23,096 nt of DNA from Vicingus sp036171675 (GTDB lineage Bacteria; Bacteroidota; Bacteroidia; Flavobacteriales_E; Vicingaceae). This document shows, in pieces, positions 1 to 6,669 of the stretch. The translations under genes and the position numbers were made by a program. Location: contig JAVHRO010000018.1 in NCBI GenBank assembly GCA_036171675.1, positions 1-23,096 on the forward strand, written 5' to 3'. Each line of letters begins with the position of its first letter. Position 1 is the first letter of the stretch. Under the pieces are notes generated by a model. It was not told the origin of the DNA. It worked only from the letters and a program-made list of their open reading frames with translations, and made no database searches.

Positions 1-69
1 TTTTGCAATTTTTCTTAGCATATTGATGGAGCTATTTACTTTTCCTTTTTCTATTACTTTTTTGTCCAT
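1..69 (-). CDS. N-terminus of putative transposase OrfA (runs off window)
   Basis: The ATG at base 69 on the minus strand opens 23 codons without a stop and leaves the window at base 1. The visible peptide starts MDKKVIEKGKVNSS and is Lys-rich and hydrophilic, as IS OrfA N-termini often are. It is too short to place in a family from its own sequence, so the call rests on its position just inside the presumed IS end. The 7-bp hairpin ends 2 bases upstream of the ATG. Such hairpins at transposase starts are known in some IS elements to block translation of read-through transcripts; that role here is inferred. It could instead be an unrelated small gene. Confidence 0.35.
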   Translation of the reverse strand, partial: MDKKVIEKGKVNSSINMLRKIAK

Positions 70-110
70 TTTTTACACTTTTTTGTGTAAACCTATTTCA
101 GGACGAGACA
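1..110 (-). mobile_element. End of an insertion sequence (IS3-like, partial)
   Basis: Seen: read on the minus strand, the sequence inward from base 110 starts TGTCTCGTCCTGAAATAGG. It is followed by a 7-bp perfect hairpin (TTTACAC at 72-78, GTGTAAA at 85-91) and then an ATG at 69 that opens a frame running off the window. At base 110/111 the frame of a helix-turn-helix protein stops matching its family in the middle of an Arg codon. Inference: 110 is the IS boundary, with an imperfect 5'-TG terminal repeat, and the element continues to the left. The IS3-like label rests on the TG end and layout only. The other end and any target duplication lie outside the window. Confidence 0.5.
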
Positions 111-190
111 CTAAGCAATAGTCCTTTTGCTTCTCTTAATTCTCGTAATGTCGTCCCAATTGTTTTACTCACTTCCATTTGTTTTTTCAT
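111..190 (-). pseudogene. XRE/HTH regulator fragment, cut by the IS
   Basis: From the ATG at 190 (alternative ATG at 178), the minus strand encodes a peptide containing KTIGTTLRELREAKGLLL. This matches the opening of a Bacteroidota XRE-type helix-turn-helix protein, whose helix 1 normally continues as R-Q-V-A-A. Here the Arg codon has only its first two bases (AG) before the presumed IS end, after which the frame reads SVSS and stops at 98. Frame extension upstream to 295 is possible, but an internal ATG fits the family start better. Regulators of this type often accompany DNA methyltransferase or restriction genes (family knowledge). None is visible here, so the original role is unknown. Only about 27 codons remain, with no DNA-binding helix pair, so the copy is non-functional. 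Confidence 0.55.
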
Positions 191-316
191 TTGTGTTCGT
201 GAACCTAAAGGTTTCAATGTGCTTTCTTTTGACTTGACAAATATTGGCAATATGTAAAAATTATTTTTAGAAAATTGGTCAAAAGTTGCCTCCAAATTTT
301 CAACATTCCACTTGTC

Positions 317-347
317 GGGTGGTGGGTGGGCTTTGGGTGCGGTTGGG
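317..347 (+). other. G-quadruplex-forming motif
   Basis: Five GGG runs lie on the plus strand at 317-319, 324-326, 328-330, 335-337 and 345-347, separated by loops of 4, 1, 4 and 7 bases. The first four satisfy the usual G3-N1-7 rule. The motif stands out in an AT-rich setting. It lies between the end of the PrcB-like gene and the broken regulator, on the template strand for both minus-strand genes. A 7-bp stem (AAAATAC 349-355, GTATTTT 368-374) sits beside it and overlaps the PrcB-like stop codon. Folding and any effect on transcription are inferred. Confidence 0.5.
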
Positions 348-372
348 CAAAATACAAGGCTGTTTATGTATT

Positions 373-843
373 TTACTTACACTCCCCAACTTTAGTGCTA
401 CTTTTAAAAACCACTTTTTTCGAAGTTTTAACAAAGCTAATAAACTCATAAGGAAAAACGATGGCTTGAGAATAGGAGCATTTAGGATTAGGTGTTATTT
501 CAGTATATTCAACAATAATTTGAGAGGTTTCTTCACTTACCGAATTTATTTTTAGTTGAAATCCACCATTATTTCTCATACCTAAAGCAACCAACACAAC
601 AGTTTCTTTAGTAAAGTCAATTTTTGGTAATGCAATAGGTTCTTCAAAGTTCGGCCAAACTAAATTCCAATCACGCTCAAAATCTACTTTATTGGAATAA
701 ATGGTTTGGGTTGATGTTTGAATTCCGCAATGGGTATTTTTATCAATGCTTTTAAAATTAAAAGTTGAATGGTTAGCCTGTTTTTTTGTTGTACTACAAG
801 CAAACAATAGCAGCGGTATTAAAATGAATGATAAAAATTTCAT
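373..843 (-). CDS. PrcB-like lipoprotein (protease complex subunit PrcB C-terminal domain)
   Basis: A 156-residue lipoprotein. The N-terminus is a short hydrophobic signal ending LLLFAC, with the lipidated Cys at residue 16. The mature part carries the PrcB C-terminal pattern: a strand of the type TVVLVALGMRNNGGFQLKI (about residues 84-102), then alternating strands and a C-terminal VVFKS segment. In the family this domain is named after the PrcB subunit of the spirochaete dentilisin complex; its biochemical role in Bacteroidota is not settled. It is the last gene of a minus-strand operon: its ATG lies 9 bases after the 39-residue lipoprotein gene, which itself follows pdxJ. It probably sits in the periplasm, lipid-anchored. 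No catalytic residues are apparent. The family call is fairly sure; the function is not known. Confidence 0.7.
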   Translation of the reverse strand: MKFLSFILIPLLLFACSTTKKQANHSTFNFKSIDKNTHCGIQTSTQTIYSNKVDFERDWNLVWPNFEEPIALPKIDFTKETVVLVALGMRNNGGFQLKINSVSEETSQIIVEYTEITPNPKCSYSQAIVFPYEFISFVKTSKKVVFKSSTKVGECK

Positions 844-852
844 AATTATGGT

Positions 853-972
853 TTACATTACCCCCATAGGGGTTCTTATTCCTTTTTTATTTCCGCATTT
901 TCTTGGTCCTGAGCATGAAAGGGCAAAGGCAACAACTAATAGTAAAGAAACTACTTTTATTAGGTTTTTCAT
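853..972 (-). CDS. 39-residue small lipoprotein
   Basis: A very short gene between pdxJ (7-base gap) and the PrcB-like gene (9-base gap), all on the minus strand. It reads ATG at 972 to TAA at 853-855. Residues 1-19 form a Lys-led hydrophobic signal (KNLIKVVSLLLVVAFALS) ending in Cys20. The -3 residue is Ala, so the lipobox is loose rather than canonical. The mature peptide has only 20 residues, is basic, contains a second Cys and ends RTPMGVM. I recall similar tiny Bacteroidota lipoproteins with a Cys-Lys/Arg-rich middle and a TPMG-type end, but I cannot name a family or function. Its tight spacing, signal sequence and codon use like its neighbours support a real gene. It probably ends in the inner leaflet of the outer membrane or the periplasm. 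Confidence 0.65.
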   Translation of the reverse strand: MKNLIKVVSLLLVVAFALSCSGPRKCGNKKGIRTPMGVM

Positions 973-979
973 GAGTTTT

Positions 980-1693
980 TTATTTTAAACAAGATAAATA
1001 TTTTTTTATGGTTTCCTCTAATCCAAAATACAACGCATCAGAAATTAATGCGTGCCCGATAGAAACTTCAAGTAATCCAGTAATATGTTGTTTGAAGTAG
1101 GTTAAATTGTCTAGGCTAAGGTCATGACCAGCATTTATGCCTAAACCTAATTGGTTGGCAAGGTTAGCTGCTGCTATAAAATCTTGAATGGCTATAGCAT
1201 GGTTTGTTGCATAATTTTCAGCATAAGGACCAGTATAAAATTCAATTCGGTCTGTTCCTGTTTCAATCGCATTTTTAATGTTTACTAGGTTGGTGTCTAC
1301 AAAAAGAGATGTTCTAATATGGTGCTTTTTAAATTCAGCAATAACTTCTCTTAAGTAATCTTTTTGTTTAAGCGTATCCCATCCAACATTTGAAGTTAAC
1401 ACTCCAGGGGGGTCGGGCACTAAGGTAACTTGCTCGGGATTAACATCTAACACCAAGTTAATAAATGGAGTGTTGGGAAAGCCTTCGATGTTAAATTCGG
1501 TTTTCACCACTTTTTTTAAATCGTAAACATCTGCATATCGAATATGTCTTTCATCCGGGCGAGGATGAACGGTTATTCCTTGAGCACCAAATTTTTGGCA
1601 ATCGATGGCAACCTGCACTAAATTGGGAGTATTTCCTCCACGTGCATTTCTTATGGTTGCTACTTTATTGATGTTTACACTTAATTTTGTCAT
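980..1693 (-). CDS. pdxJ: Pyridoxine 5'-phosphate synthase PdxJ
   Basis: A 237-residue TIM-barrel enzyme of full family length. It condenses 1-deoxyxylulose 5-phosphate with 3-amino-2-oxopropyl phosphate to form pyridoxine 5'-phosphate, the last ring-closing step of DXP-dependent vitamin B6 synthesis, in the cytoplasm. Seen: the opening SVNINKVATIRNARGG, then GITVHPRPDERHIRYADV (substrate-binding His/Arg/Asp), IEFYTGPYAE, and the C-terminal phosphate-binding region GINAGHDLSLDNL and VSIGHALI. The Lys in NINK replaces the His of proteobacterial enzymes (NIDH), as I recall is usual in Bacteroidota. It is the first gene of a three-gene minus-strand operon, transcribed divergently from the CBS-domain gene. 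A TATCTTTG promoter element lies 32-39 bases upstream. Confidence 0.95.
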   Translation of the reverse strand: MTKLSVNINKVATIRNARGGNTPNLVQVAIDCQKFGAQGITVHPRPDERHIRYADVYDLKKVVKTEFNIEGFPNTPFINLVLDVNPEQVTLVPDPPGVLTSNVGWDTLKQKDYLREVIAEFKKHHIRTSLFVDTNLVNIKNAIETGTDRIEFYTGPYAENYATNHAIAIQDFIAAANLANQLGLGINAGHDLSLDNLTYFKQHITGLLEVSIGHALISDALYFGLEETIKKYLSCLK

Positions 1694-1710
1694 GTTTATA
1701 CTGAGCGTGG

Positions 1711-1728
1711 TTTGCTTTGCAAAGCAAA
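1711..1728. repeat. 18-bp perfect palindrome upstream of pdxJ
   Basis: TTTGCTTTGCAAAGCAAA is its own reverse complement. Its outer four bases (1725-1728) are the CAAA that forms the TTTG of the minus-strand -7 element of pdxJ, so a bound protein would cover the promoter. It ends 17 bases upstream of the pdxJ ATG. It may be an operator or a 5'-leader hairpin; both are inferences. Confidence 0.5.
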
Positions 1729-1732
1729 GATA
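1725..1732 (-). promoter_or_regulatory. pdxJ promoter -7 element TATCTTTG
   Basis: On the minus strand TATCTTTG fits the Bacteroidota -7 consensus TAnnTTTG. It lies 32 bases upstream of the pdxJ ATG. No strong -33 TTTG is seen; the nearest candidate is TTTAC at about 1755-1759, slightly too far. It overlaps the palindrome at 1711-1728. Confidence 0.5.
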
Positions 1733-1805
1733 ACATACTCTCAGTTATGCCGCAGTAAAGTGTTTTCTTTTTTTCACAAATTTTAATGCTTGCGGGATAA
1801 ATTGG

Positions 1806-1813
1806 TAATTTTG
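1806..1813 (+). promoter_or_regulatory. Candidate promoter -7 element TAATTTTG for the CBS/Omp85/nadK genes
   Basis: TAATTTTG matches TAnnTTTG and lies 53 bases before the ATG at 1867, a plausible distance for a short leader. The only upstream TTG (1790-1792) is closer than usual (13 bases), so the -33 part is weak. Confidence 0.4.
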
Positions 1814-1866
1814 AGCAAAAATAGTAGGTTTACAAAACAAAGGTAAAACTTTCATTCAATTAAATT

Positions 1867-2529
1867 ATGATTGCAGAAGAACTAATATCTTACGAAATTC
1901 CACCCCTAAAACCATCTGATACTGGAAACAAGGTGCTACAATGGATGGAAGAGTTTAAGGTGAAAGATATGGTGGTTGTAAAAAGCAAAAAATACATCGG
2001 TCTTATCGAAGAAACTGATTTGTTGGATAGAAATAATCTAGAAGATAAGTTAGAGACCTATGCGCTTAACCTTAAAAAACCATTTGTATTTAAACATCAA
2101 CATATTTTTGATGTGATTGGTCGATTTGTAGAAAACGATGTAGATGTTATACCTGTTTTAGGTGAAAACGAAGAATATTTAGGATTAATAACAGCCAAAA
2201 AAATTCTTCAATTTTTAGCTGAAATTGTTTCAGTGGCAAATGTCGGTAGCATAGTTTCGCTGGAGTTGAATATGATTGATTATTCGATGGTTGAAATTGC
2301 GAAGATTGTTGAATCAGACGACGCAAAAATTTTAACGTCATTTATTACCTCTCATCAAGATTCTACCAAAATTGAAGTTACGCTAAAAATAAATAAAACG
2401 GATATTAACAGAATACTTCGTTCGTTCGAACGATTTAACTATGTCGTAACCGCATCATACAACGAAAGCGAATACCACCAAGATTTAAAAAATAGGTATG
2501 ATGAATTTATGAGGTTTTTAAACCCCTGA
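1867..2529 (+). CDS. CBS-domain protein
   Basis: A 220-residue cytoplasmic protein. Residues about 1-115 form a CBS pair: the first copy contains VKDMVVVKSKKYIGLIEETDLL, the second contains DVIPVLGENEEYLGLITAKKILQFL. Each holds the typical hydrophobic strand followed by G-L-I. Residues about 130-205 look like an ACT-like segment (VGSIVSLELNMIDYSMVEIAKIVES, then alternating strands). CBS pairs usually bind adenine nucleotides and regulate a partner; no ligand can be assigned here. In Bacteroidota this gene type is commonly found just before nadK and after a divergent pdxJ, as here. Eight bases separate it from the Omp85-like gene, so the two are probably co-transcribed. The domain call is strong; the role is open. 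Confidence 0.8.
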   Translation: MIAEELISYEIPPLKPSDTGNKVLQWMEEFKVKDMVVVKSKKYIGLIEETDLLDRNNLEDKLETYALNLKKPFVFKHQHIFDVIGRFVENDVDVIPVLGENEEYLGLITAKKILQFLAEIVSVANVGSIVSLELNMIDYSMVEIAKIVESDDAKILTSFITSHQDSTKIEVTLKINKTDINRILRSFERFNYVVTASYNESEYHQDLKNRYDEFMRFLNP

Positions 2530-2537
2530 TTTCACTA

Positions 2538-3932
2538 ATGTATCCTAAAATAATTTTATTGTTTATTGCTTTTTTTGCACTATCAAAAATGGGTAGTGCG
2601 CAAGATTCGACTTCCTACGTAATTGTTAACGGAGTTAAACTTATAGGTAACAAAACTACCAAAGACCATATTATTCTGCGTGAACTACCTTTTGAGCTTG
2701 GCGATACCATTCATACCAACGATTTGACTAAGATTTTTGAACGAGCAAAAAGCAATATTTTCAATACTTCGTTGTTTAATTTTATTACCATTGAGCCTGT
2801 TTATTTTAACGACACGTATATTTCCGTTTATATAACAGTTGAAGAACGTTGGTATTGGTGGCCATTACCTATTTTCGATATTCAAGAGCCCAACTTTAAT
2901 ACGTGGTGGCAAACCAAAAATTTGGATAGAGCAATTTATGGAATGTACATCGCAAAAGATAATTTTAGAGGTAGAAAGGAACGATTAACTTTTTTAGCTC
3001 AAGCTGGTTATACAGAATTGGCAGGATTTGGATATGCAATTCCGTACATCAACAAAAAACAAACTCAAGGGCTTAGTGTTAGTTTTAGCTACAGTAGAAA
3101 TAGAGAAGTTAATTACGGTACCTTTCAAAATAAACGATTGTTTTATAAGGACGACAATACGTATCTTAAAAAAGAAATATATGCCAAGGTAGCCTACGAG
3201 TTTAGACCAAAATTATACAACAATCATAGTATTCAGGTTTCTTATTCCAATATTGAACTAGCAGATTCTGTGTTGAGGTTTAACGACAATTATTTGTCAA
3301 AAAACAATACCAACGCTGAGTTTTTGAGTCTTACATATTACTTAAAACGTGATAAAAGAAATAATAAAGCCTATCCTACCAAAGGATATTTTTACGATTT
3401 CCAATTTACCCAAAATGGATTAGGAATTTTTGATAAATCGATTAATAATTCATTTTTTTCAGTTGGTTATAGAAAATATGTTCCTTTAGGGCAAAAAGTT
3501 TCTATTGCCGCAATGATAAAAGGAAAAGCTTCAATTAATCAGCAACCGTATTATTTTATGGGAGGATTGGGGTCTTCTAATAATGTGGTTCGCGGATATG
3601 AATATTACGTGGTTAATGGTAATCATTATGGATTGTTTAAGTCGCAATTGAGGTATGTGTTACTTGATAATAAAATTTTTAAACTCGATTTCTTTCCTAC
3701 CGAAAAATTTAATAAAGTGCCACTTTCTATTTATCTAGGTACATATTTCGATGGCGGATATGTGTCGGAAAATAACAACGTTTATCCTAACTTTTTGAAC
3801 AAGGCATGGCTTTATGGCGGCGGAGCATCAATAGATTTGGTAAGTTATTACGATATCGTTTTCAGATTTGAATATTCCTTTAATAATTTGAATGAACAAG
3901 GACTATTCATACATTTTGTAGCGCCCTTGTAA
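2538..3932 (+). CDS. One-POTRA Omp85-family outer-membrane protein (BamA/TamA-like)
   Basis: A 464-residue secreted protein with a signal peptide ending near GSAQ (residues 19-22). Residues about 27-102 form a single POTRA domain (VNGVKLIGNKTTKDHIILREL, then TISVYITVEERW). Next comes a Trp-rich segment, and from about residue 115 a beta-barrel of the Omp85 type. The barrel holds VRGYEYY with Arg352-Gly353-Tyr354, the VRGY/F motif of the L6 loop, and a C-terminal strand ending in HFVAPL. With only one POTRA it is far shorter than BamA (also present, at 7413). It resembles the small Omp85 proteins of Bacteroidota, whose substrates are unknown. It lies between the CBS gene and nadK. It may insert or export a specific envelope protein or lipid, but nothing in the sequence tells which. 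Confidence 0.8.
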   Translation: MYPKIILLFIAFFALSKMGSAQDSTSYVIVNGVKLIGNKTTKDHIILRELPFELGDTIHTNDLTKIFERAKSNIFNTSLFNFITIEPVYFNDTYISVYITVEERWYWWPLPIFDIQEPNFNTWWQTKNLDRAIYGMYIAKDNFRGRKERLTFLAQAGYTELAGFGYAIPYINKKQTQGLSVSFSYSRNREVNYGTFQNKRLFYKDDNTYLKKEIYAKVAYEFRPKLYNNHSIQVSYSNIELADSVLRFNDNYLSKNNTNAEFLSLTYYLKRDKRNNKAYPTKGYFYDFQFTQNGLGIFDKSINNSFFSVGYRKYVPLGQKVSIAAMIKGKASINQQPYYFMGGLGSSNNVVRGYEYYVVNGNHYGLFKSQLRYVLLDNKIFKLDFFPTEKFNKVPLSIYLGTYFDGGYVSENNNVYPNFLNKAWLYGGGASIDLVSYYDIVFRFEYSFNNLNEQGLFIHFVAPL

Positions 3933-3969
3933 AACAAAATCATTAATTTTCCACCAAAATTTTGACAAA

Positions 3970-4845
3970 GTGAAGGTTGCCATTTATAGTAGAAATTTAT
4001 TGCCAGAACACGTTGAGTTTGTAAATGAACTTATTCAAAAACTCCAACACGAAAAAATACAAATAACGGTATTTCAGCCCATTTTTAGAGTTTTATCTAA
4101 ACAGATTATAACCAATATTGAGGTAGAAACTTTTGAACGTGGCGATAATTTAGTTAATGTGGATTACATGTTTAGCATTGGAGGAGATGGCACTATGCTT
4201 GAATCGATTTCTTTTATTAATAACAGAAATATTCCAATTCTAGGAATTAATACAGGTCGATTAGGATTTTTGACTTCTGTTTCAAACCAAGATATAGATG
4301 AAGCAATAGCCAGTATTTTATCCAATAATTTTTCACTTGATAAGCGTTCGTTGTTGGATGTAGAAATGTCCGAAAATCCCTTTGGAACATTAAATTTTGC
4401 ATTAAACGAGGTGACTATTCAGAAAAAAGATTCCTCATCAATGATTACCATTCATGCCTATTTGGATGGTGAATTTTTAAATTCGTATTGGGCAGATGGT
4501 TTAATCATATCAACACCAACAGGTTCTACAGCATATTCCTTAAGTTGTAATGGCCCAATTGTTTTGCCAAAATCGGACAACATTATAATCACGCCAATCG
4601 CACCTCATAATTTAAATGTACGACCTTTGGTTATTCCAAGTAATATAGAAATTAAGTTAAAAATAGAAAGTAGATCAGCAAATTATTTGGTTGCATTAGA
4701 TTATAAATCAGCAACGATTCCAGCTTCGACAGAAATAATTATAAAAAAATCTAAAAATCAGATTGAATTGGTTCGATTAAACCATCATGATTTTTTCAGC
4801 ACACTTAGAAATAAATTAATGTGGGGGCTTGATAAACGTAATTAA
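3970..4845 (+). CDS. nadK: NAD kinase
   Basis: A 291-residue cytoplasmic enzyme that phosphorylates NAD to NADP. Seen: the GGDGT signature at residues 71-75, the Asn-Glu pair (NEVTIQ) at 146-147, and the long signature DGLIISTPTGSTAYSLSCNG near 177-196. The family length matches. The start is a GTG at 3970; the next residues KVAIYSR form the expected first strand of the Rossmann-like domain, and no in-frame ATG fits. It follows the Omp85-like gene by 37 bases. The stop codon lies inside a 9-bp stem-loop (4842-4862), and the next gene has its own promoter, so transcripts may partly end here. Confidence 0.95.
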   Translation: MKVAIYSRNLLPEHVEFVNELIQKLQHEKIQITVFQPIFRVLSKQIITNIEVETFERGDNLVNVDYMFSIGGDGTMLESISFINNRNIPILGINTGRLGFLTSVSNQDIDEAIASILSNNFSLDKRSLLDVEMSENPFGTLNFALNEVTIQKKDSSSMITIHAYLDGEFLNSYWADGLIISTPTGSTAYSLSCNGPIVLPKSDNIIITPIAPHNLNVRPLVIPSNIEIKLKIESRSANYLVALDYKSATIPASTEIIIKKSKNQIELVRLNHHDFFSTLRNKLMWGLDKRN

Positions 4846-4862
4846 CCTTAAGCTAAGGTTAA
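4842..4862 (+). repeat. Stem-loop across the nadK stop codon
   Basis: TTAACCTTA (4842-4850) and TAAGGTTAA (4854-4862) form a perfect 9-bp stem around the loop AGC. The TAA stop of nadK is in the left arm. No T-run follows, so it is not a standard intrinsic terminator; it may protect the mRNA 3' end. Confidence 0.5.
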
Positions 4863-4878
4863 GTCCTAAATTAATTAA

Positions 4879-4911
4879 TTTGGATATTTTAAAAAAAAAA
4901 TAATATATTTG
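4879..4911 (+). promoter_or_regulatory. Promoter for the PorG-like/porG/uppS/bamA genes
   Basis: TTTG at 4879-4882 and TATATTTG at 4904-4911 are separated by 21 bases, matching the Bacteroidota -33/-7 arrangement (TTTG, TAnnTTTG). The element ends 33 bases before the ATG at 4945. It is one of the two best promoter matches in the window. Confidence 0.65.
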
Positions 4912-4944
4912 CAATTGTTCTCATTTATAACGAATTAATAAAGA

Positions 4945-5871
4945 ATGCGAAGTTTTTTTATACTACTATTAACTATATTACTTTTTCCAGCACTATCAAA
5001 CGCACAGAAATGGAAAAGAAACCGTAAGGAATATTCGTTCGGGATAGGAGCTACAAATTTTTTAGGCGACTTAGGTGGTGCAAATCAAGTTGGCACAAAT
5101 GGTTTGCGTGACTTTGAAATTACGGCTACAAGAATGGGAGCTGTTTTAGGTTATAGATATCAACTAGGCGAAGATTGGTTTGCTCGTGCAAATTTCGATT
5201 ATGTTATGGTTGCTGGTGATGATGCACTAACCAAAGAACCTGCAAGAAATAGTAGAAAATTAAGTTTTCGATCGCATTTGCTCGAATTGTCGGTACAGGC
5301 TGAATACATGTTGGTTAAACAAAAAAGCGGTCACCTATATCGGCTTAGAGGGGTTAGAGGAAAATCGTGGTTTAGATTTGAAGTCTATGTTTTTGGTGGA
5401 ATAGGTGGCATTTGGTACGACCCTCAATCTAGAGATACACAAGGTAATTGGGTAAATCTTAGACCAATGCATACTGAAGGTCAAGGATTACCTGGTGGTC
5501 CTAAGCAATATACAGGGTTTACTTTTGTTATGCCGTATGGTATTGGTTTTAGAAGAAACTTAGGAGGTAGTACTAGAGAAGGTTTGTGGGCTATTGGAAT
5601 TGAATTAAGTATGAGAAAAACATTCTCCGACTATATTGATGATGTGAGTAATGTATATTACGATAACGGTGCTATTCAAGCAGCTTATGGTGATGAAGCA
5701 GCTTATTTTGCAGATCCTTCAGGAAAATACCATGGATTGATAGATGATGGTAGTGGAAATAAAATCGGGCAACAAAGAGGTGATGTGAAAGATAAAGATG
5801 CTTACATGCTTGGTGTTGTTTCTATCAATTTTAAACCTGGAAAAAGAAGAAGAAATCTTCCGAAATTCTAA
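4945..5871 (+). CDS. PorG-like outer-membrane beta-barrel protein (DUF6089-type paralogue)
   Basis: A 308-residue exported protein with a signal peptide ending at about residue 21 (ALSNAQ). The mature part is made of alternating beta strands with GIGATNFLGDLGG near the start, VYVFGGIGGIWYDP and FVMPYGIGFRRNLGG in the middle, and GIELSMRKTFSDYIDDVSNVYYD later. This last pattern is shared with the next gene (RKTFTDEIDG), so the two are diverged paralogues. The first has longer loops and a basic tail (KRRRNLPKF). PorG is an outer-membrane component of the type IX secretion system. Whether this longer protein also takes part is inferred from similarity and position only. It has its own promoter and lies 50 bases before porG. 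Confidence 0.7.
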   Translation: MRSFFILLLTILLFPALSNAQKWKRNRKEYSFGIGATNFLGDLGGANQVGTNGLRDFEITATRMGAVLGYRYQLGEDWFARANFDYVMVAGDDALTKEPARNSRKLSFRSHLLELSVQAEYMLVKQKSGHLYRLRGVRGKSWFRFEVYVFGGIGGIWYDPQSRDTQGNWVNLRPMHTEGQGLPGGPKQYTGFTFVMPYGIGFRRNLGGSTREGLWAIGIELSMRKTFSDYIDDVSNVYYDNGAIQAAYGDEAAYFADPSGKYHGLIDDGSGNKIGQQRGDVKDKDAYMLGVVSINFKPGKRRRNLPKF

Positions 5872-5921
5872 ACAATTAATCATTATTAGTTTCGTTTAGT
5901 AGCTAGCATTATAAAAATTCC

Positions 5922-6623
5922 ATGGGAAAAAAAATCATATTTTTCTTAGTTTTAGCTCTTTTGTTCATTACTAAATTAACTGCACAAAACGCTGAAATAG
6001 GTTTTTTTGGTGGCTTATCTTATTACGTTGGAGAGCTAAATCCTGCAAATCCATTTGTTAATAAAATAAATCCAGCAATAGGAGTGCTTTATAGAAGAAA
6101 CCTAGGTAAAAGATATGCACTTAGAGTTGGTTTCAATTATGGTCTATTAGGGTCGGACGACACAAAAAATAGCTCCGAATGGTTTAGTTTTAGGAATAGT
6201 TCCTTTTCAACTTCAATTATGGAGGCTTCAAGTATATTGGAATTTAATTTTTTACCCTACCAAATCAATAATTATACAACGTCACCATTTACTCCTTTTA
6301 TTTTTGTGGGGGCAGCTATGTTTAGAGTTTCGCCAGAAGTAAGTTATAATAATTCAAATACAACTGTTGCAGCAAGGTCTATTATTGCTCCATCAATTCC
6401 ATTTGGTGTTGGGTTTAAATTTAATTTTATTCAAAATTTAGGTTTAAACGTCGAATGGGGTATTAGAAAAACCTTTACTGATGAAATAGATGGTTTGCCA
6501 CCTACCTATAAAAATTTGTATCAAGAAAGTAATTCCAAAAACAACGATTGGTATTCTTTCGCTGGTATTTCTGTCAATTATAAAATTTTAACAAAAACAG
6601 ATAGGTGTCCAGTTGTAAAATAG
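5922..6623 (+). CDS. porG: Type IX secretion system outer-membrane protein PorG (DUF6089)
   Basis: A 233-residue exported beta-barrel protein with a signal peptide ending near residue 22 (KLTAQ). It has the DUF6089/PorG pattern: GGLSYYVGELNPANPF, then YRRNLGKRYALRVGFNYG, SIMEASSILEFNFLPY, TPFIFVGAAMF, IPFGVGFKFN, EWGIRKTFTDEIDG, and a closing NDWYSFAGISVNY with a late Cys (RCPVVK). In Porphyromonas PorG is a T9SS envelope component linked to the PorK/PorN ring. Its place between a PorG-like paralogue and uppS/bamA is typical for Bacteroidota. A matching T9SS cargo gene lies at 14118, so the secretion system is presumably active in this organism. Confidence 0.8.
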   Translation: MGKKIIFFLVLALLFITKLTAQNAEIGFFGGLSYYVGELNPANPFVNKINPAIGVLYRRNLGKRYALRVGFNYGLLGSDDTKNSSEWFSFRNSSFSTSIMEASSILEFNFLPYQINNYTTSPFTPFIFVGAAMFRVSPEVSYNNSNTTVAARSIIAPSIPFGVGFKFNFIQNLGLNVEWGIRKTFTDEIDGLPPTYKNLYQESNSKNNDWYSFAGISVNYKILTKTDRCPVVK

Positions 6624-6669
6624 GCTTATTAATACCATATTTGCAAACTCGAAAAATGTTGGCTTTTTA

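Noticed and set aside
286..555. Plus-strand frame of 89 codons
   Set aside because: Spans the G-rich spacer and the antisense of the PrcB-like gene; no protein-like features.
746..988. Plus-strand frame of 80 codons
   Set aside because: It is antisense to the PrcB-like gene start and the small lipoprotein, both of which have signal sequences and operon spacing.
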